Shown: piece after piece, positions 1 through 9,122 of the stretch
How positions within the stretch are numbered: position 1 is the stretch's first letter
How the letters are laid out: the number at the start of each line of letters is the position of its first letter
NCBI RefSeq assembly: GCF_001500045.1
Contig: NZ_LQIX01000023.1
Span: 1 to 64,000, forward strand
From: Mycobacterium sp. GA-1199
GTDB taxonomy: Bacteria > Actinomycetota > Actinomycetes > Mycobacteriales > Mycobacteriaceae
Length of the DNA: 64,000 nt
Reading direction: 5' to 3'
The notes under the pieces: generated by a model
The model's database searches: none
The model's input: the letters and a program-made list of their open reading frames with translations, nothing else
What the model was told of the DNA's origin: nothing
Program-made: the position numbers and the translations under genes

Positions 1-1198
1 GTGGGACCGTTGGTGGTGGTTGGGTGGGTGGGTGTGCGAGTGATCCGGGGTCTAGGGGTCGGCCGTCGCTGCCGGTGACGAGGAGTTGGTCGGCGGGGCC
101 GGTGATGATGATCTGGCCGCGGTGGTGCATGCGGTGGTGATACGGACACACCAGTATTAGGTTGTGCAGTTCGGTGGGTCCGCCGTCTTCCCAGTGCACG
201 ATGTGGTGGGCGTGTAGCCCGCGGGTGGCCCAGCAGCCGGGTACTTGGCAGGTGCGGTCGCGGTGTTCGAGTGCTCGGCGTAGTCGGCGGCTGATCACCC
301 GCGTGGAGCGCCCCGATCCGATGAGTTGGCCGTGGCGTTCGAGCCACACCTGGCAGGTGGTGTCGCACAACAGCATGCGCCGCTCGGCTTCGGATAGCAC
401 CGGTCCCAGATGCGGCCAGGCCGCGGGTTTGTCCAGGTCCAGGTGCACGATGGCGGTGGTGTGTTGATCGTGGGGGCGTCGGGCCGCCTCGGTATCCCAG
501 CCGGTGTGCACGAGGCGCATGAACGCATCGGCCAGGGTGGGAAACGGCGGGCGGCACCGTAGATCGCCGAGCTGTCGGCGTTCGTGGGTGTCGGTGCCGG
601 TGTCGGGGCCGTGATCGGCGGTGTGCTCGTTGATCAGCGCGTCGCGGTGTGATTGCAGGGCGGCCTCGAGTGTGGCGGCCTCGAGGTGGGGCAGGGTGAT
701 GCGGTAGGTGGTGGCCTGCTCGCCGACGGTTTTGCTGATGCCGCGTGGGGGGTCGCGGTGTTCGGGTTGGGGGCGCGGTTCGAGTTTGATCGCGAACCGT
801 AGTTGGTTGACTGTGGCCAGCGAGGCCATCTCGGCGTAGTGCTCATCTGAGCCCTGCCCGGCGTACTGGGCGATGACCCCGACCTGATCCAGTGACAGGC
901 GGCCCTGGCGCATCTGGGAGGTGCAGCGGGGGAACTCCTCGAAGCGCTGGGCGACGGCGGCCACGTTTTTGGCGGTGGCATCTGCCATGCCCAGTTTCCA
1001 GGCCACCAGCGCTTTGACCGAACGCACACCTTCGGCGTGTGCCCACAGCGCGTCGCGGTCGATCTCGGCGATGAGTTCCACGATGCGCCCATCGATGGCG
1101 TTACGCTGCCCCGACAACTCGGCCAACTGCCCCAACAGGCCCACCAAACGCTCGTGTGGACCCACATCCACCTGGACATCTGAAGAAGCGACCGACAT
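1..1198 (-). CDS. 13E12-family DUF222/HNH endonuclease-like protein (partial, 3' end off window)
   Basis: Read on the minus strand from ATG at 1198, the frame is open to base 1, giving about 399 codons with no stop, so the C-terminus lies outside the window. The protein begins MSVASSDVQVDVGPHER. A helical DUF222 region occupies roughly residues 10-300. A C-terminal HNH nuclease motif at about 315-360 shows TCQVPGCWATRG, LHAHHIVHWEDGG and LVCPYHHRMHH, with the usual Cys pair and His/Asn residues. This is the architecture of the mycobacterial 13E12 repeat family, found in several copies per genome and sometimes linked to prophage-like loci. The substrate is unknown. The HNH core looks intact, so activity is possible but unproven. 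Confidence 0.88.
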   Translation of the reverse strand, partial: MSVASSDVQVDVGPHERLVGLLGQLAELSGQRNAIDGRIVELIAEIDRDALWAHAEGVRSVKALVAWKLGMADATAKNVAAVAQRFEEFPRCTSQMRQGRLSLDQVGVIAQYAGQGSDEHYAEMASLATVNQLRFAIKLEPRPQPEHRDPPRGISKTVGEQATTYRITLPHLEAATLEAALQSHRDALINEHTADHGPDTGTDTHERRQLGDLRCRPPFPTLADAFMRLVHTGWDTEAARRPHDQHTTAIVHLDLDKPAAWPHLGPVLSEAERRMLLCDTTCQVWLERHGQLIGSGRSTRVISRRLRRALEHRDRTCQVPGCWATRGLHAHHIVHWEDGGPTELHNLILVCPYHHRMHHRGQIIITGPADQLLVTGSDGRPLDPGSLAHPPTQPPPTVP

Positions 1199-1384
1199 GA
1201 CCACATCATCACAGAAGGGTCCGACAAATCCAGGCCACCCGATCAACCGAACCGGCTGAGCCAAGTAGCGACACTGTCTCATATTGGCCGCGAACAGGTT
1301 TCGGGGACCGGCGCATGTCATACACCGCGGATACGATGTCTCGATTCTGCATTCGAGTGCCCGATTACGTTCCCGAGGTAGCCC

Positions 1385-2056
1385 GTGAGACTGCGAAAGA
1401 CACTGGCGTACCTCGGTGTTGCGCTCCTGACGTCGCCGCTCGCCGCGCCCGCGGCGGCGCAGCCTGCCGCCGCAACCGCCCGGACGACGCAGTGGATCGT
1501 CGTCGGCGTACCCACCGCCGACGCCACATCGGGCACCCTGACCGCCTTTCAGCGGACCGGACAGCAATGGAAACCCGTCCTGGGGCCTACGCCGGCCAAA
1601 GTGGGTGCCCTCGGCGTGGGCGCACCCGCCGACGGTGTGCACCGCACGCCGGTGGGAACCTTCACGTTCGACCAGGCCTTCGGCCGCCAACCCAACCCGG
1701 GCACCAAGATGCCGTACTTCCAGACCACGAACCAGGACTGGTGGGATGAGGACGCCTCCTCACCCACGTACAACACCCACGTGCGTGGGCCTCGTAAACC
1801 GTCATCGATCGCCGAGAACCTGTACGACTCCGGTCCCGTCTACGACTACGCGGTCAACATCACGGTGAACCCGCGGCGTATCCCGGGACGGGTGTCGGGA
1901 ATCTTCCTGCACGTGACCGACGGGAATCCGACGTGGGGTTGTGTGGCCATCGGGCGCGAGGAGATGCGCACACTGCTGACATGGCTCGATCCCGCGGCGG
2001 CGCCGCAGATCACCATCGGTGTCGGCAGTCCGTCGCTGGTGCCGTCGCGGGCGTGA
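1385..2056 (+). CDS. Exported L,D-transpeptidase (YkuD-like) family protein
   Basis: The 223-residue protein starts at GTG 1385, preceded by a GAGG ribosome-binding site. It has an N-terminal signal peptide (MRLRKTLAYLGVALL, cleavage near AAA-QP at about residue 25). The C-terminal part resembles the YkuD/ErfK transpeptidase fold: FLHV with His176, and TWGCVAI with Cys186, matching the H...[S/T]xGC catalytic pattern with Trp where His is usual. Members act outside the membrane on peptidoglycan stem peptides, making 3-3 cross-links or modifying wall. It lacks the Ig-like domains of mycobacterial LdtA/LdtB, so it is a short single-domain member. Its stop abuts that of the convergent downstream gene with no spacer. 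Confidence 0.82.
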   Translation: MRLRKTLAYLGVALLTSPLAAPAAAQPAAATARTTQWIVVGVPTADATSGTLTAFQRTGQQWKPVLGPTPAKVGALGVGAPADGVHRTPVGTFTFDQAFGRQPNPGTKMPYFQTTNQDWWDEDASSPTYNTHVRGPRKPSSIAENLYDSGPVYDYAVNITVNPRRIPGRVSGIFLHVTDGNPTWGCVAIGREEMRTLLTWLDPAAAPQITIGVGSPSLVPSRA

Positions 2057-3340
2057 TCAGCGGCGCAACGGTACGGCGGCCTCGAAAGCCGCTGCCTTGC
2101 CGTCGGATTGCCATTGCAGCCAGTTCTCCCACCGCTCGAGGTTCGATGCCTGCCACCAGCGGTCGACCTTCGGCGACCACCGTCGCGCGATCTCGAGTGT
2201 GAGGATCATGGGAAAGCGGCTGAGAAGCAACAGGATTCCGGGGAGAGCCGACGGTAGCCGGTAGCGACGACGATTCCACGGCAGCATGTACAAGCCGAGG
2301 TACCCGGCTTGCAGGCGGTAGTGGTACTCGGCGCGAAGCCGCTCCAGGCCGCGGTGCGCGGCCGCGGGCGCGAAGGCGGGAACGAAGGACTGAACGAGTT
2401 CGGTGCCGCTGTCCGCGCTGTCATAGCTGCGCGCCGCATCGCACATGAACAGGATGCGCCAAGCATCGGCGACGGTTTCGGGGAAGTAGCCGTCGCATCG
2501 AACCCCGACGAGGTGACCGCAGTAGCGGTTGAAATGCAGAACGGCGCGCATTTCCCGCGGTGAGGTGAGGTGGCCGAGGAGGAACAGGCCGAACGCCGGT
2601 GCGACGCTGCCGCCCAAGAGCGTCAGCAGCATGGCCGATTGGCTGATCGGCAGACCCCAGCGCTCGGCGTCCCACTCCGGGTGCGCTCTGACACGATCGC
2701 GGACACTGACATGCATGATCCGCACATGCAGGGAAATGTTGCGCCCCAACGATCCTGGCGTCAGAATGGCGCCCGGCCGGCAGACCTCGATCCACCACCG
2801 CGATGTCTCCAGATACCGGTGTAGCGCGCGTTGGCCGGCGTAACCGCCGGAGAGCGACAGGGGTACCGCCAGCCAGCCCTCGGTGTAGGTGTCGTTGGTG
2901 CCGGCGTTGCCGAGTGCGCCCAGTGCGTAGGCCCAGCGACGCCAGACGGCCGCTCCCTCCTCGACGAGGTCCGGGTCGACCCACTTGGGGAGTTGTTCGA
3001 ATTCCTCGAACAGCACACGCATCGACTCGGGTGCCTCGGGCACATTGTCGATGCCTTCTCGCTGGGCCTTCTCGACCAGCTCGCGGGCCTTCCTCGCACC
3101 GAGCTCGCCGTGGTAGGTCTCGGCGACGAAGCGTTCGGCGACGGGGTCGCCCTCGTTCAGGCCGGCGATGAACGCCCGCGCGGTGGTGTCGGAGGGAAGC
3201 AGATCGATACGGGCGAGTCGCTTCACCGCATCTCGCAGGAGGCCGCGGCGGCCGGTGAGCCCCGGGTACCGGAAAGCGGACGGAGCCCCGGGCGGGCGAA
3301 CCGTCGATTCCGGCATGGCTTTGTCATATCTCATACACAT
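2057..3340 (-). CDS. MpaB/DUF2236 (Lcp-like) oxygenase family protein
   Basis: About 427 residues from ATG 3340; in-frame ATGs at 3334 and 3316 are alternatives. The sequence matches the DUF2236/MpaB family (ER-bound oxygenase MpaB and rubber oxygenase Lcp), a haem-dependent or haem-like alpha-helical fold. Visible family features are a long helical core with a conserved YTEGWLAVPLSLSGGYAG segment, ETSRWWIEV, and HVRIMHVSVRDR, where His and Arg residues typical of haem axial and distal sites sit. No signal peptide is seen. It is transcribed divergently from the flavin monooxygenase at 3456, with 115 bp between starts, suggesting shared control of an oxidative catabolic step. Substrate unknown. 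Confidence 0.8.
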   Translation of the reverse strand: MCMRYDKAMPESTVRPPGAPSAFRYPGLTGRRGLLRDAVKRLARIDLLPSDTTARAFIAGLNEGDPVAERFVAETYHGELGARKARELVEKAQREGIDNVPEAPESMRVLFEEFEQLPKWVDPDLVEEGAAVWRRWAYALGALGNAGTNDTYTEGWLAVPLSLSGGYAGQRALHRYLETSRWWIEVCRPGAILTPGSLGRNISLHVRIMHVSVRDRVRAHPEWDAERWGLPISQSAMLLTLLGGSVAPAFGLFLLGHLTSPREMRAVLHFNRYCGHLVGVRCDGYFPETVADAWRILFMCDAARSYDSADSGTELVQSFVPAFAPAAAHRGLERLRAEYHYRLQAGYLGLYMLPWNRRRYRLPSALPGILLLLSRFPMILTLEIARRWSPKVDRWWQASNLERWENWLQWQSDGKAAAFEAAVPLRR

Positions 3341-3353
3341 CGCGCCTGTACAC

Positions 3354-3365
3354 GGAACACGTTCC
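3354..3365. promoter_or_regulatory. Inverted repeat GGAAC-AC-GTTCC between divergent oxygenase genes
   Basis: A 12-bp inverted repeat (GGAACACGTTCC, five-base arms) lies 13 bp upstream of the minus-strand oxygenase start and about 90 bp upstream of the plus-strand monooxygenase. The form suits a TetR-type operator, but no regulator gene is adjacent. The assignment rests only on symmetry and position. Confidence 0.25.
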
Positions 3366-3455
3366 CACCGCTGTCCGGTCCCGTGTGTAAGGACCGCCGC
3401 AAGCGGCTACTTGTTTCCTACACCGTAAGCAGGAAGCTTCGCGCGAGGGGGCATC

Positions 3456-4991
3456 GTGCCTGACGAACCACCGATTGGGTCGCAGCCACAGGACCTCCCC
3501 GGCCACACGCGAATCGCCATCGTCGGAAGCGGGTTCTCCGGTCTCGGTGCGGCGGTGAGGCTGAACGAGGCCGGACACCGCGACTTCGTCGTCCTGGAAC
3601 GCGGAAACGACGTCGGCGGGACGTGGCGCGACAACACCTATCCCGGCGCAGCGTGCGATGTGCCCTCGCATCTGTACTCGTATTCGTTCGCGCTGAATCC
3701 GAACTGGACCCGGTCGTTCTCGACGCAGCCGGAGATCGAGGAATACATCCGCGGCGTCACGAACCGCGCAGGCGTTCTCGATCGGCACGTCTTCGGATGT
3801 CAGGTCAGAAGAGCCGCCTGGCAAGAGGAGCGCCATTGCTGGGAGCTTTCGACGACCCGCGGAACCCTGACGGCAGACGTGCTCATCGGCGCGTTCGGCG
3901 CCCTGGCCGAACCGTCACTGCCCGCCATCCCGGGCATCGACGACTTCGACGGTGAGCTCTTCCACTCGGCGCAGTGGAACCACGACGCGGACCTGACCGG
4001 TAAACGGGTGGCGGTCATCGGAACCGGGGCCTCGGCGATCCAGATCGTTCCGGCGATCGCTGATGCGGTCGCCCACATCGATGTCTATCAGCGCACGGCG
4101 CCCTGGTTGCTGCCCCGCTTCGACCGCCCCTTCACCCGCGCCGAGCGCTGGGTCTTCCGCAACATCCCCGGAGTTCTGTGGCTCGCCCGGGCGGGCATCT
4201 ACGCGGCCCGTGAGACCCAAGTGGTCGGACTGGCGAAGAACCCTCGCCTGATGAAGCTGTTCGAGTTGATCGCCCGCGCCAAGATCCGCACAGAGATCCG
4301 CGATCCGGAGTTGCGACGCAAGGTGACGCCGACCTTCCGAATCGGTTGCAAGCGCATGCTCATCGCCAATGACTGGTATCCGGCGCTGGACCGCGACGAC
4401 GTCGATCTCGTCACCGACGGCATCCGCGAGATCGACGGGCGCCGCATCATCACCAAGGACGGCACCGCTCGTGAGGTCGACGCGATCATCGTGGCGACCG
4501 GATTCCACGTCACCGATTCGCCGATGTTCGACACCATCTGTGGTAGCGACGGACGGAGCCTGAGTCAGACCTTCGCCGACAAGGGCATGCGTGCCTACAA
4601 GGGCACGACGATCGCCGGCTACCCGAACATGTTCATCCTCATCGGACCCAACACCGGACTCGGGCACACATCGATGGTGTACATGATCGAATCGCAGGTG
4701 AACTACGTCGTCGATGCCATCACCACGATGACGAGCCGCGGCCTGAGCCGTGTTGACGTGCGCCAGGACGTACTGGACGCCTACAACGAGGAATTGCAGG
4801 ACAAGCTCGCAGGCTCGGTGTGGATGACCGGGGGTTGTGCCAGTTGGTATCTGGACGCCCACGGCAACAACACCACCCTGTGGCCCGACTTCACGTTCCG
4901 GTTCCGCCGGCAGACGAAACATTTCGATCTGGACGCATACGAGGCAGTGGCATCGCGAAATGTCAGCGCAGGCGTTGCTGACGAGCCGTGA
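3456..4991 (+). CDS. FAD-containing Baeyer-Villiger-type monooxygenase
   Basis: 511 residues from GTG 3456. An N-terminal FAD Rossmann motif IVGSGFSGLGAA lies near residues 23-34, and a second dinucleotide motif VIGTGASAIQIVP near 187. Between them is FDGELFHSAQW, which fits the Baeyer-Villiger fingerprint FxGxxxHxxxW exactly, and ATGFHV appears near 348. These enzymes insert one oxygen atom from O2 next to a ketone using NADPH, or oxidise heteroatoms. Length and motif order are normal for the mycobacterial EthA-like group. The last bases overlap the GTG start of a decayed SDR gene; in mycobacteria such monooxygenases are often paired with an SDR that supplies or uses the ketone. Confidence 0.92.
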   Translation: MPDEPPIGSQPQDLPGHTRIAIVGSGFSGLGAAVRLNEAGHRDFVVLERGNDVGGTWRDNTYPGAACDVPSHLYSYSFALNPNWTRSFSTQPEIEEYIRGVTNRAGVLDRHVFGCQVRRAAWQEERHCWELSTTRGTLTADVLIGAFGALAEPSLPAIPGIDDFDGELFHSAQWNHDADLTGKRVAVIGTGASAIQIVPAIADAVAHIDVYQRTAPWLLPRFDRPFTRAERWVFRNIPGVLWLARAGIYAARETQVVGLAKNPRLMKLFELIARAKIRTEIRDPELRRKVTPTFRIGCKRMLIANDWYPALDRDDVDLVTDGIREIDGRRIITKDGTAREVDAIIVATGFHVTDSPMFDTICGSDGRSLSQTFADKGMRAYKGTTIAGYPNMFILIGPNTGLGHTSMVYMIESQVNYVVDAITTMTSRGLSRVDVRQDVLDAYNEELQDKLAGSVWMTGGCASWYLDAHGNNTTLWPDFTFRFRRQTKHFDLDAYEAVASRNVSAGVADEP

Positions 4992-5480
4992 CAGATTTCG
5001 ACGGGAAGGTAGCGGTGGTCACCGGCGCCGAGTCGGGTATCGAACGTGCGTTGGCCATCGGTCTTGCGCGTCGCGGTGCGGTGCCGCCCCGTTGCTCGAG
5101 AACGACTACGAGACATACGAACAGATCGTCGACGTCAACCTGTGGGGCGTCATCAACGGCACGAAGGAGTTTCTACCGCACCTCATCGCCTCGCGCGACG
5201 GGCATCTCGTGAACATCTCCAGCTTGAACAGCTTGCTCGGACAGCATCCATGTCGGCGTATTGCACGACGAAATTCGAAGTCCGCAGATTCACCGAATCG
5301 CTTCGCGCCGAGGTGCTTACGGAGGACTGTCCGGTGCGGGTCACCGCTGCGCAGCGGGGGCGAGCGGAGCCGTACAACGAGAAACTGCTCAAGATGTCTC
5401 CGGCTCGCGCCGCCGAGATCACCTCGGATTTTCAACTGACCAAGCCGCGCAAGCACGTGTGTATGCCCGTCAGGCGGTTC
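4988..5480 (+). pseudogene. Short-chain dehydrogenase/reductase pseudogene
   Basis: Three pieces of one SDR gene occur in order but in three different frames. At 4988-5080 is the N-terminus with KVAVVTGAESGIERALAIG, where the usual GIG is GIE. At about 5098-5240 is YEQIVDVNLWGVINGTKEF and GHLVNISSLNSLLG. At about 5246-5410 is SMSAYCTTKFEVRRFTESLRA, with the YxxxK catalytic pair, running into LLKMSPARAAEI. The region expected to carry the NNAG motif is missing, a second internal segment after CPVRVT is also missing, and the C-terminus is lost as the sequence runs into the convergent TspO-like gene. At least two deletions and two frame changes make it non-functional. The GTGA overlap with the monooxygenase shows it was once translationally coupled. 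Confidence 0.85.
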
Positions 5481-6264
5481 GGCTGCGCAGCTGTTGCGCG
5501 GCGATGAGCACGGCGATGCCTACCACCGCCGCACCGGCCAACGAGGCGATCAGGACCGATGTGGTGTCGCTTAGGCGCACCGCGATGCCGATCAATGCCC
5601 AGATGATCACGAGACCGTAGGCGATGTCGCGGTGGCGCAGATTCATCACCAGTCCGAGTGCGGCCGCCACCGCGACCATGATGACGCCCCAGGTCGGTTC
5701 CGAGAGACCGAAACCCGACCAGCCGGCGTCATCGAGGGTGATGGTCGCGTTGGCGATGGTCGCGACCGAAATCCAGCCCAGGTACACCCGGAACGGGATG
5801 TGCACCGTCCACCGCTCGAGCGTCGACGTGGGTGGGCGCGAGGCTTGCAGGCGGTAGATGACGATGAGGGCGACCAGCAGCACCACCATCACCAGCATGC
5901 TCAGCGGAAACTGGTTGTGGTGCCACGCGAACAGCCAGCAACAGTTGGCAGCGGCGGTCAGCACGTACCAGGGCGCGATCGCGCGTGCGGCACCGCTGTC
6001 GGCACGGCGCTGCGCGAGTGCCAGACCCAGGTACACGGTGTAGGCGATCAGCCCGAGGTAGATGACGCTCCAGATGGAGAAGACGTAACCGGCGGGCACG
6101 AAGTACACCTCGACGCGACGGGTGACGTCACCGGTGGTCTGGCCGTTGATCGGCAGGCTGTTGGCGAGGTAGTTGACGACGAGCGTGGCCGCGGTGGCCA
6201 CACCGACGACAAGTGCCAACAGCACTGTGGAGGTCGATCTTCTGTCGGCCGTCCGGCTCACCAT
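5470..6264 (-). CDS. TspO/MBR-related tryptophan-rich membrane protein
   Basis: 264 residues from ATG 6264, preceded by a strong GAGGAG site. It has about seven to eight hydrophobic segments, beginning LLALVVGVATAATLVVNYLA, and the family signature VFSIWSVIYLGLIAYTVYLG. Further Trp-rich segments include WYVLTAAANCCWLFAW and the C-terminal VIIWALIGIAVRL. TspO/MBR-type proteins bind tetrapyrroles or other hydrophobic ligands; this longer actinobacterial form is usually annotated tryptophan-rich sensory protein. It lies 60 bp downstream of the CstB-like gene on the same strand and might be read through from that operon, but the gap could also hold its own promoter. The ligand is unknown. Confidence 0.72.
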   Translation of the reverse strand: MVSRTADRRSTSTVLLALVVGVATAATLVVNYLANSLPINGQTTGDVTRRVEVYFVPAGYVFSIWSVIYLGLIAYTVYLGLALAQRRADSGAARAIAPWYVLTAAANCCWLFAWHHNQFPLSMLVMVVLLVALIVIYRLQASRPPTSTLERWTVHIPFRVYLGWISVATIANATITLDDAGWSGFGLSEPTWGVIMVAVAAALGLVMNLRHRDIAYGLVIIWALIGIAVRLSDTTSVLIASLAGAAVVGIAVLIAAQQLRSRTA

Positions 6265-6324
6265 GTGGGCTCCTCACGTTCGCGCGGATGTGCGCTGCAT
6301 GCCCGTTTGCGAGGATTCCGAACC

Positions 6325-7677
6325 CTAGGTTCGCGCGGTGAGGCCCTGGGCTGTGGCGTTGTCGAAGTCGTCGTCGATGAGAACGACGTCGTGGCCGGCG
6401 CGGTCGAGGAACGACGCCGCGATCGACGCCCGATACCCGGAGGCACAGTGCACCCAGACCGTTGAGGGCGGGACGTCGTTGAGCCGCTTGGGTAGTTCGT
6501 GCAGCGGTATGTTCACCGCCTCCGGGATGCGCTCGGACTCGTACTCGTGGGTCTGCCGCACATCGAGCACCGTCACCGCCTCCGTTCGGCGTTGGTCGGC
6601 CAGCCGGCCGAAGTCGGCGACGCAATATGAGCCGAGTGGGAATCCGTCGCACAGTTCGTCGATGTTTCCGGTGGCGGCTCCGGTCAGCCGGTCCACTCCG
6701 ATGCGCACCAGTTCACGTTTGGCGTCGGCGATCTGCTCCGGTGACTCCCCGATGAGTGTCACTGGAGCACCCCAGTCGTACAGCCAGCCGAAGTAACTGA
6801 CGAACGAGCCCGACAGCTCGAAACCCAACGAGCCCTGCAGATGTCCGGCGGCGAACGCGGTCCGGCTGCGCAGATCGACCACCCACTCGCGGGCCTCGAG
6901 GCGGCGCCGTAATTCGGCGGGATCGATCGGCTCAGGGGATGTCAGGTCGACGGGCGCCGGTCCCCGGCCGTTGATGACGCCCATGTGTGCGTAGTACGCA
7001 GGGTAATCCGACAGTCCGGCCAGCAGTTCGTCGACGTAGCTCTGTTCGTCCTGTGTCAATGCCGGGTTGGTGTGCCGCTGTTCACCGATGGTCGACTCAT
7101 CACCGGAAGCCGGTGTGGCCGAACAGAAGCTGCCGAATCCGTGCGTCGGGTAGACCGGAGTCTCGGGGGGCAGGCGATCGGCGAGCTTGCGGACGGAGTG
7201 GTACTGCGCACGGGTGAGTTCTTCGGTGGCATCCGCGCTGATCAGGTCCGTCCGCCCGGTCGTGCCGAACAACATCGATCCTCCGGTGAAAACACCCTGC
7301 ACGTCGTCGTTGTCGTCGCGAAGAACATAGCTGATGTGGTGGTGGGTGTGACCGGGCGTGTGCATGGCCTCCAACCGGATCTGTCCGGCGTCGATGACGT
7401 CACCGTCACTGACGGCACGTCGGCGGTAACTCACGTCGTCACCAGCGGGCACCACGTACTCGGCGCCGACGGTCCGTGACAGTTCGAGTCCGCCGGTCAG
7501 GTAGTCGTTGTGCAGGTGCGTTTCCAGCACATGGGTGATGCGGGCCTTGAGGCCACCGGCAAGAGCGAGTACTCGGTCGATGTCTCGCTGCGGATCGATC
7601 GCAACGGCGACGTCGCCGTGACTGATCAGATAGCTGCGGTCACCGAGTCCGGAGGTTTCGATGATCGAGACGTCCAT
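6325..7677 (-). CDS. CstB-like persulfide dioxygenase-rhodanese fusion
   Basis: 450 residues from ATG 7677. An N-terminal metallo-beta-lactamase domain (about 1-235) carries THLHNDYLTGG (His54, His56, Asp58) and HTPGHTHHHISYVL, which are iron ligands in persulfide dioxygenases; the usual DH pair is DY. A middle rhodanese-like domain (about 255-340, VVDLRSRTAFAAGHL) has no active-site Cys. The C-terminal rhodanese (about 355-450) has the loop CASGYR with Cys411. This MBL, pseudo-rhodanese, rhodanese order is that of CstB, which oxidises and transfers persulfide sulfur to give sulfite and thiosulfate. It sits 17 bp downstream of a TauE-like exporter and is probably repressed by the divergent CstR-like protein. 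Confidence 0.9.
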   Translation of the reverse strand: MDVSIIETSGLGDRSYLISHGDVAVAIDPQRDIDRVLALAGGLKARITHVLETHLHNDYLTGGLELSRTVGAEYVVPAGDDVSYRRRAVSDGDVIDAGQIRLEAMHTPGHTHHHISYVLRDDNDDVQGVFTGGSMLFGTTGRTDLISADATEELTRAQYHSVRKLADRLPPETPVYPTHGFGSFCSATPASGDESTIGEQRHTNPALTQDEQSYVDELLAGLSDYPAYYAHMGVINGRGPAPVDLTSPEPIDPAELRRRLEAREWVVDLRSRTAFAAGHLQGSLGFELSGSFVSYFGWLYDWGAPVTLIGESPEQIADAKRELVRIGVDRLTGAATGNIDELCDGFPLGSYCVADFGRLADQRRTEAVTVLDVRQTHEYESERIPEAVNIPLHELPKRLNDVPPSTVWVHCASGYRASIAASFLDRAGHDVVLIDDDFDNATAQGLTART

Positions 7678-7694
7678 GGGTTTCCCTTCTGTGG

Positions 7695-8468
7695 TCAACG
7701 GAGGAAGATGGTGTCGACGAGAACGTATGCGGCGACGGCGAATACGAGGTAGGCGAACCAGCGCTGCAGGCGATCGGTGTCGACTTTGGTGCCGAAGTAT
7801 CCCGCGACCAGCGAGGCGGCCGTCGCGGCGGCGACGAACGTCGCGGTGAGTGACCAGTCGACGCTGATGCCCTGAAGATGGGAGAAGATGCCGGCGAGCG
7901 AGTTGGCGACGATGATCAGTAGCGAAGTGCCTATGGCCGTGGATATTTCGACGCCGAGGACCACGACGAGTGCCGGGATGATGAGGAAGCCGCCGCCGAC
8001 ACCGAACAGGCCGGTCAGCAAGCCCACGACAAGACCGGCCCCGATCGACCGCGGCGCACACCGGCGCCAATTGACCTGCCCCGCCCGCACCTCGCACGCG
8101 GACCCGGTGCTGTCCGGATCGGCCAGCATGCGGATGCCGGCGACCACCATGACGACCGCAAACCCAATCAGCAGCGCCGACTCGGGCAGGTGTCTGCTGA
8201 TGGCGCTGCCGAGGATGGTCGCCGGGATACCGGCCACCGCGAAGATGCCCGCCATGCGCCAGCGAACCTGCCCGGCAAGGATTTTGGGCAGCACACCAAC
8301 GGCTGATGCCACGGCCACGACAACCAGAGAGATCGGAATGGCCTCCTCGATGCCGAGACCCACCCCGTACACCAGTGCCGGCACGGCGAGGATCGAACCC
8401 CCGCCGCCGAGCAGTCCCAGCAGTACGCCGATCAGCGCGCCGAGACCCAGGCCTGCCGCCAATGCCAT
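7695..8468 (-). CDS. TauE/SafE family anion (sulfite) exporter
   Basis: 257 residues from ATG 8468 with about eight transmembrane segments. The two family repeats are visible: GALIGVLLGLLGGGGSILAVP near the N-terminus and GLLTGLFGVGGGFLIIPALV in the middle. TauE/SafE proteins move sulfite, sulfoacetate or related sulfur anions across the membrane. It is 18 bp upstream of the CstB-like gene and 18 bp downstream of a small Cys-rich gene on the same strand, so it probably exports the sulfite or thiosulfate that the dioxygenase-rhodanese makes. The substrate is inferred from context. Confidence 0.88.
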   Translation of the reverse strand: MALAAGLGLGALIGVLLGLLGGGGSILAVPALVYGVGLGIEEAIPISLVVVAVASAVGVLPKILAGQVRWRMAGIFAVAGIPATILGSAISRHLPESALLIGFAVVMVVAGIRMLADPDSTGSACEVRAGQVNWRRCAPRSIGAGLVVGLLTGLFGVGGGFLIIPALVVVLGVEISTAIGTSLLIIVANSLAGIFSHLQGISVDWSLTATFVAAATAASLVAGYFGTKVDTDRLQRWFAYLVFAVAAYVLVDTIFLR

Positions 8469-8486
8469 GCAACGTCCTGTACCCGG

Positions 8487-8651
8487 CTACCGGCGCCAGA
8501 ATCTGTTAGCGGGGCGACGCGGAGGCTCGGTGACCCGCTCACAACGGCACTGTTGTGCGGTGGGCACCGAACGCATCACCTCGTCAACATGCTGGCCGCA
8601 GCCGTCCCAAGTCGTCTTGCCGCAGGTCGGGCACCGGACCGCGTAACACAT
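8487..8651 (-). CDS. Small cysteine-rich protein of the persulfide operon
   Basis: 54 residues from ATG 8651 to TAG at 8487. The sequence starts MCYAVRCPTCGKTTWDGCG and carries Cys at positions 2, 7, 10, 18, 35 and 37, including a CPTCG zinc-ribbon-type pair and a late CRC. The Arg/Pro-rich tail ends NRFWRR. It is the first gene of the leftward operon with the TauE-like exporter and the CstB-like enzyme, directly below a CstR-type operator. I know similar short proteins only as conserved mycobacterial hypotheticals. A zinc-binding or sulfur-carrier role is possible but not shown. Confidence 0.7.
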   Translation of the reverse strand: MCYAVRCPTCGKTTWDGCGQHVDEVMRSVPTAQQCRCERVTEPPRRPANRFWRR

Positions 8652-8681
8652 GAGCAGAACCCCTCTCCAGGATCGGCGAAA

Positions 8682-8697
8682 ATACCCCCCGAGGTAT
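8682..8697. promoter_or_regulatory. CstR/CsoR-type operator for the leftward persulfide operon
   Basis: ATACCCCCCGAGGTAT is an imperfect palindrome of the C-tract/G-tract form bound by CsoR/CstR repressors. It lies 31 bp upstream of the start of the small Cys-rich gene, where it would overlap the leftward promoter. A close copy sits upstream of the regulator gene. Confidence 0.7.
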
Positions 8698-8699
8698 AA

Positions 8700-9095
<396 letters not shown>

Positions 9096-9122
9096 CCATT
9101 CACGATCGACAGAGGAGTCATC

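Noticed and set aside
5046..5507. Separate small genes in the SDR remnant
   Set aside because: The pieces are ordered parts of one SDR fold in different frames, not independent genes.
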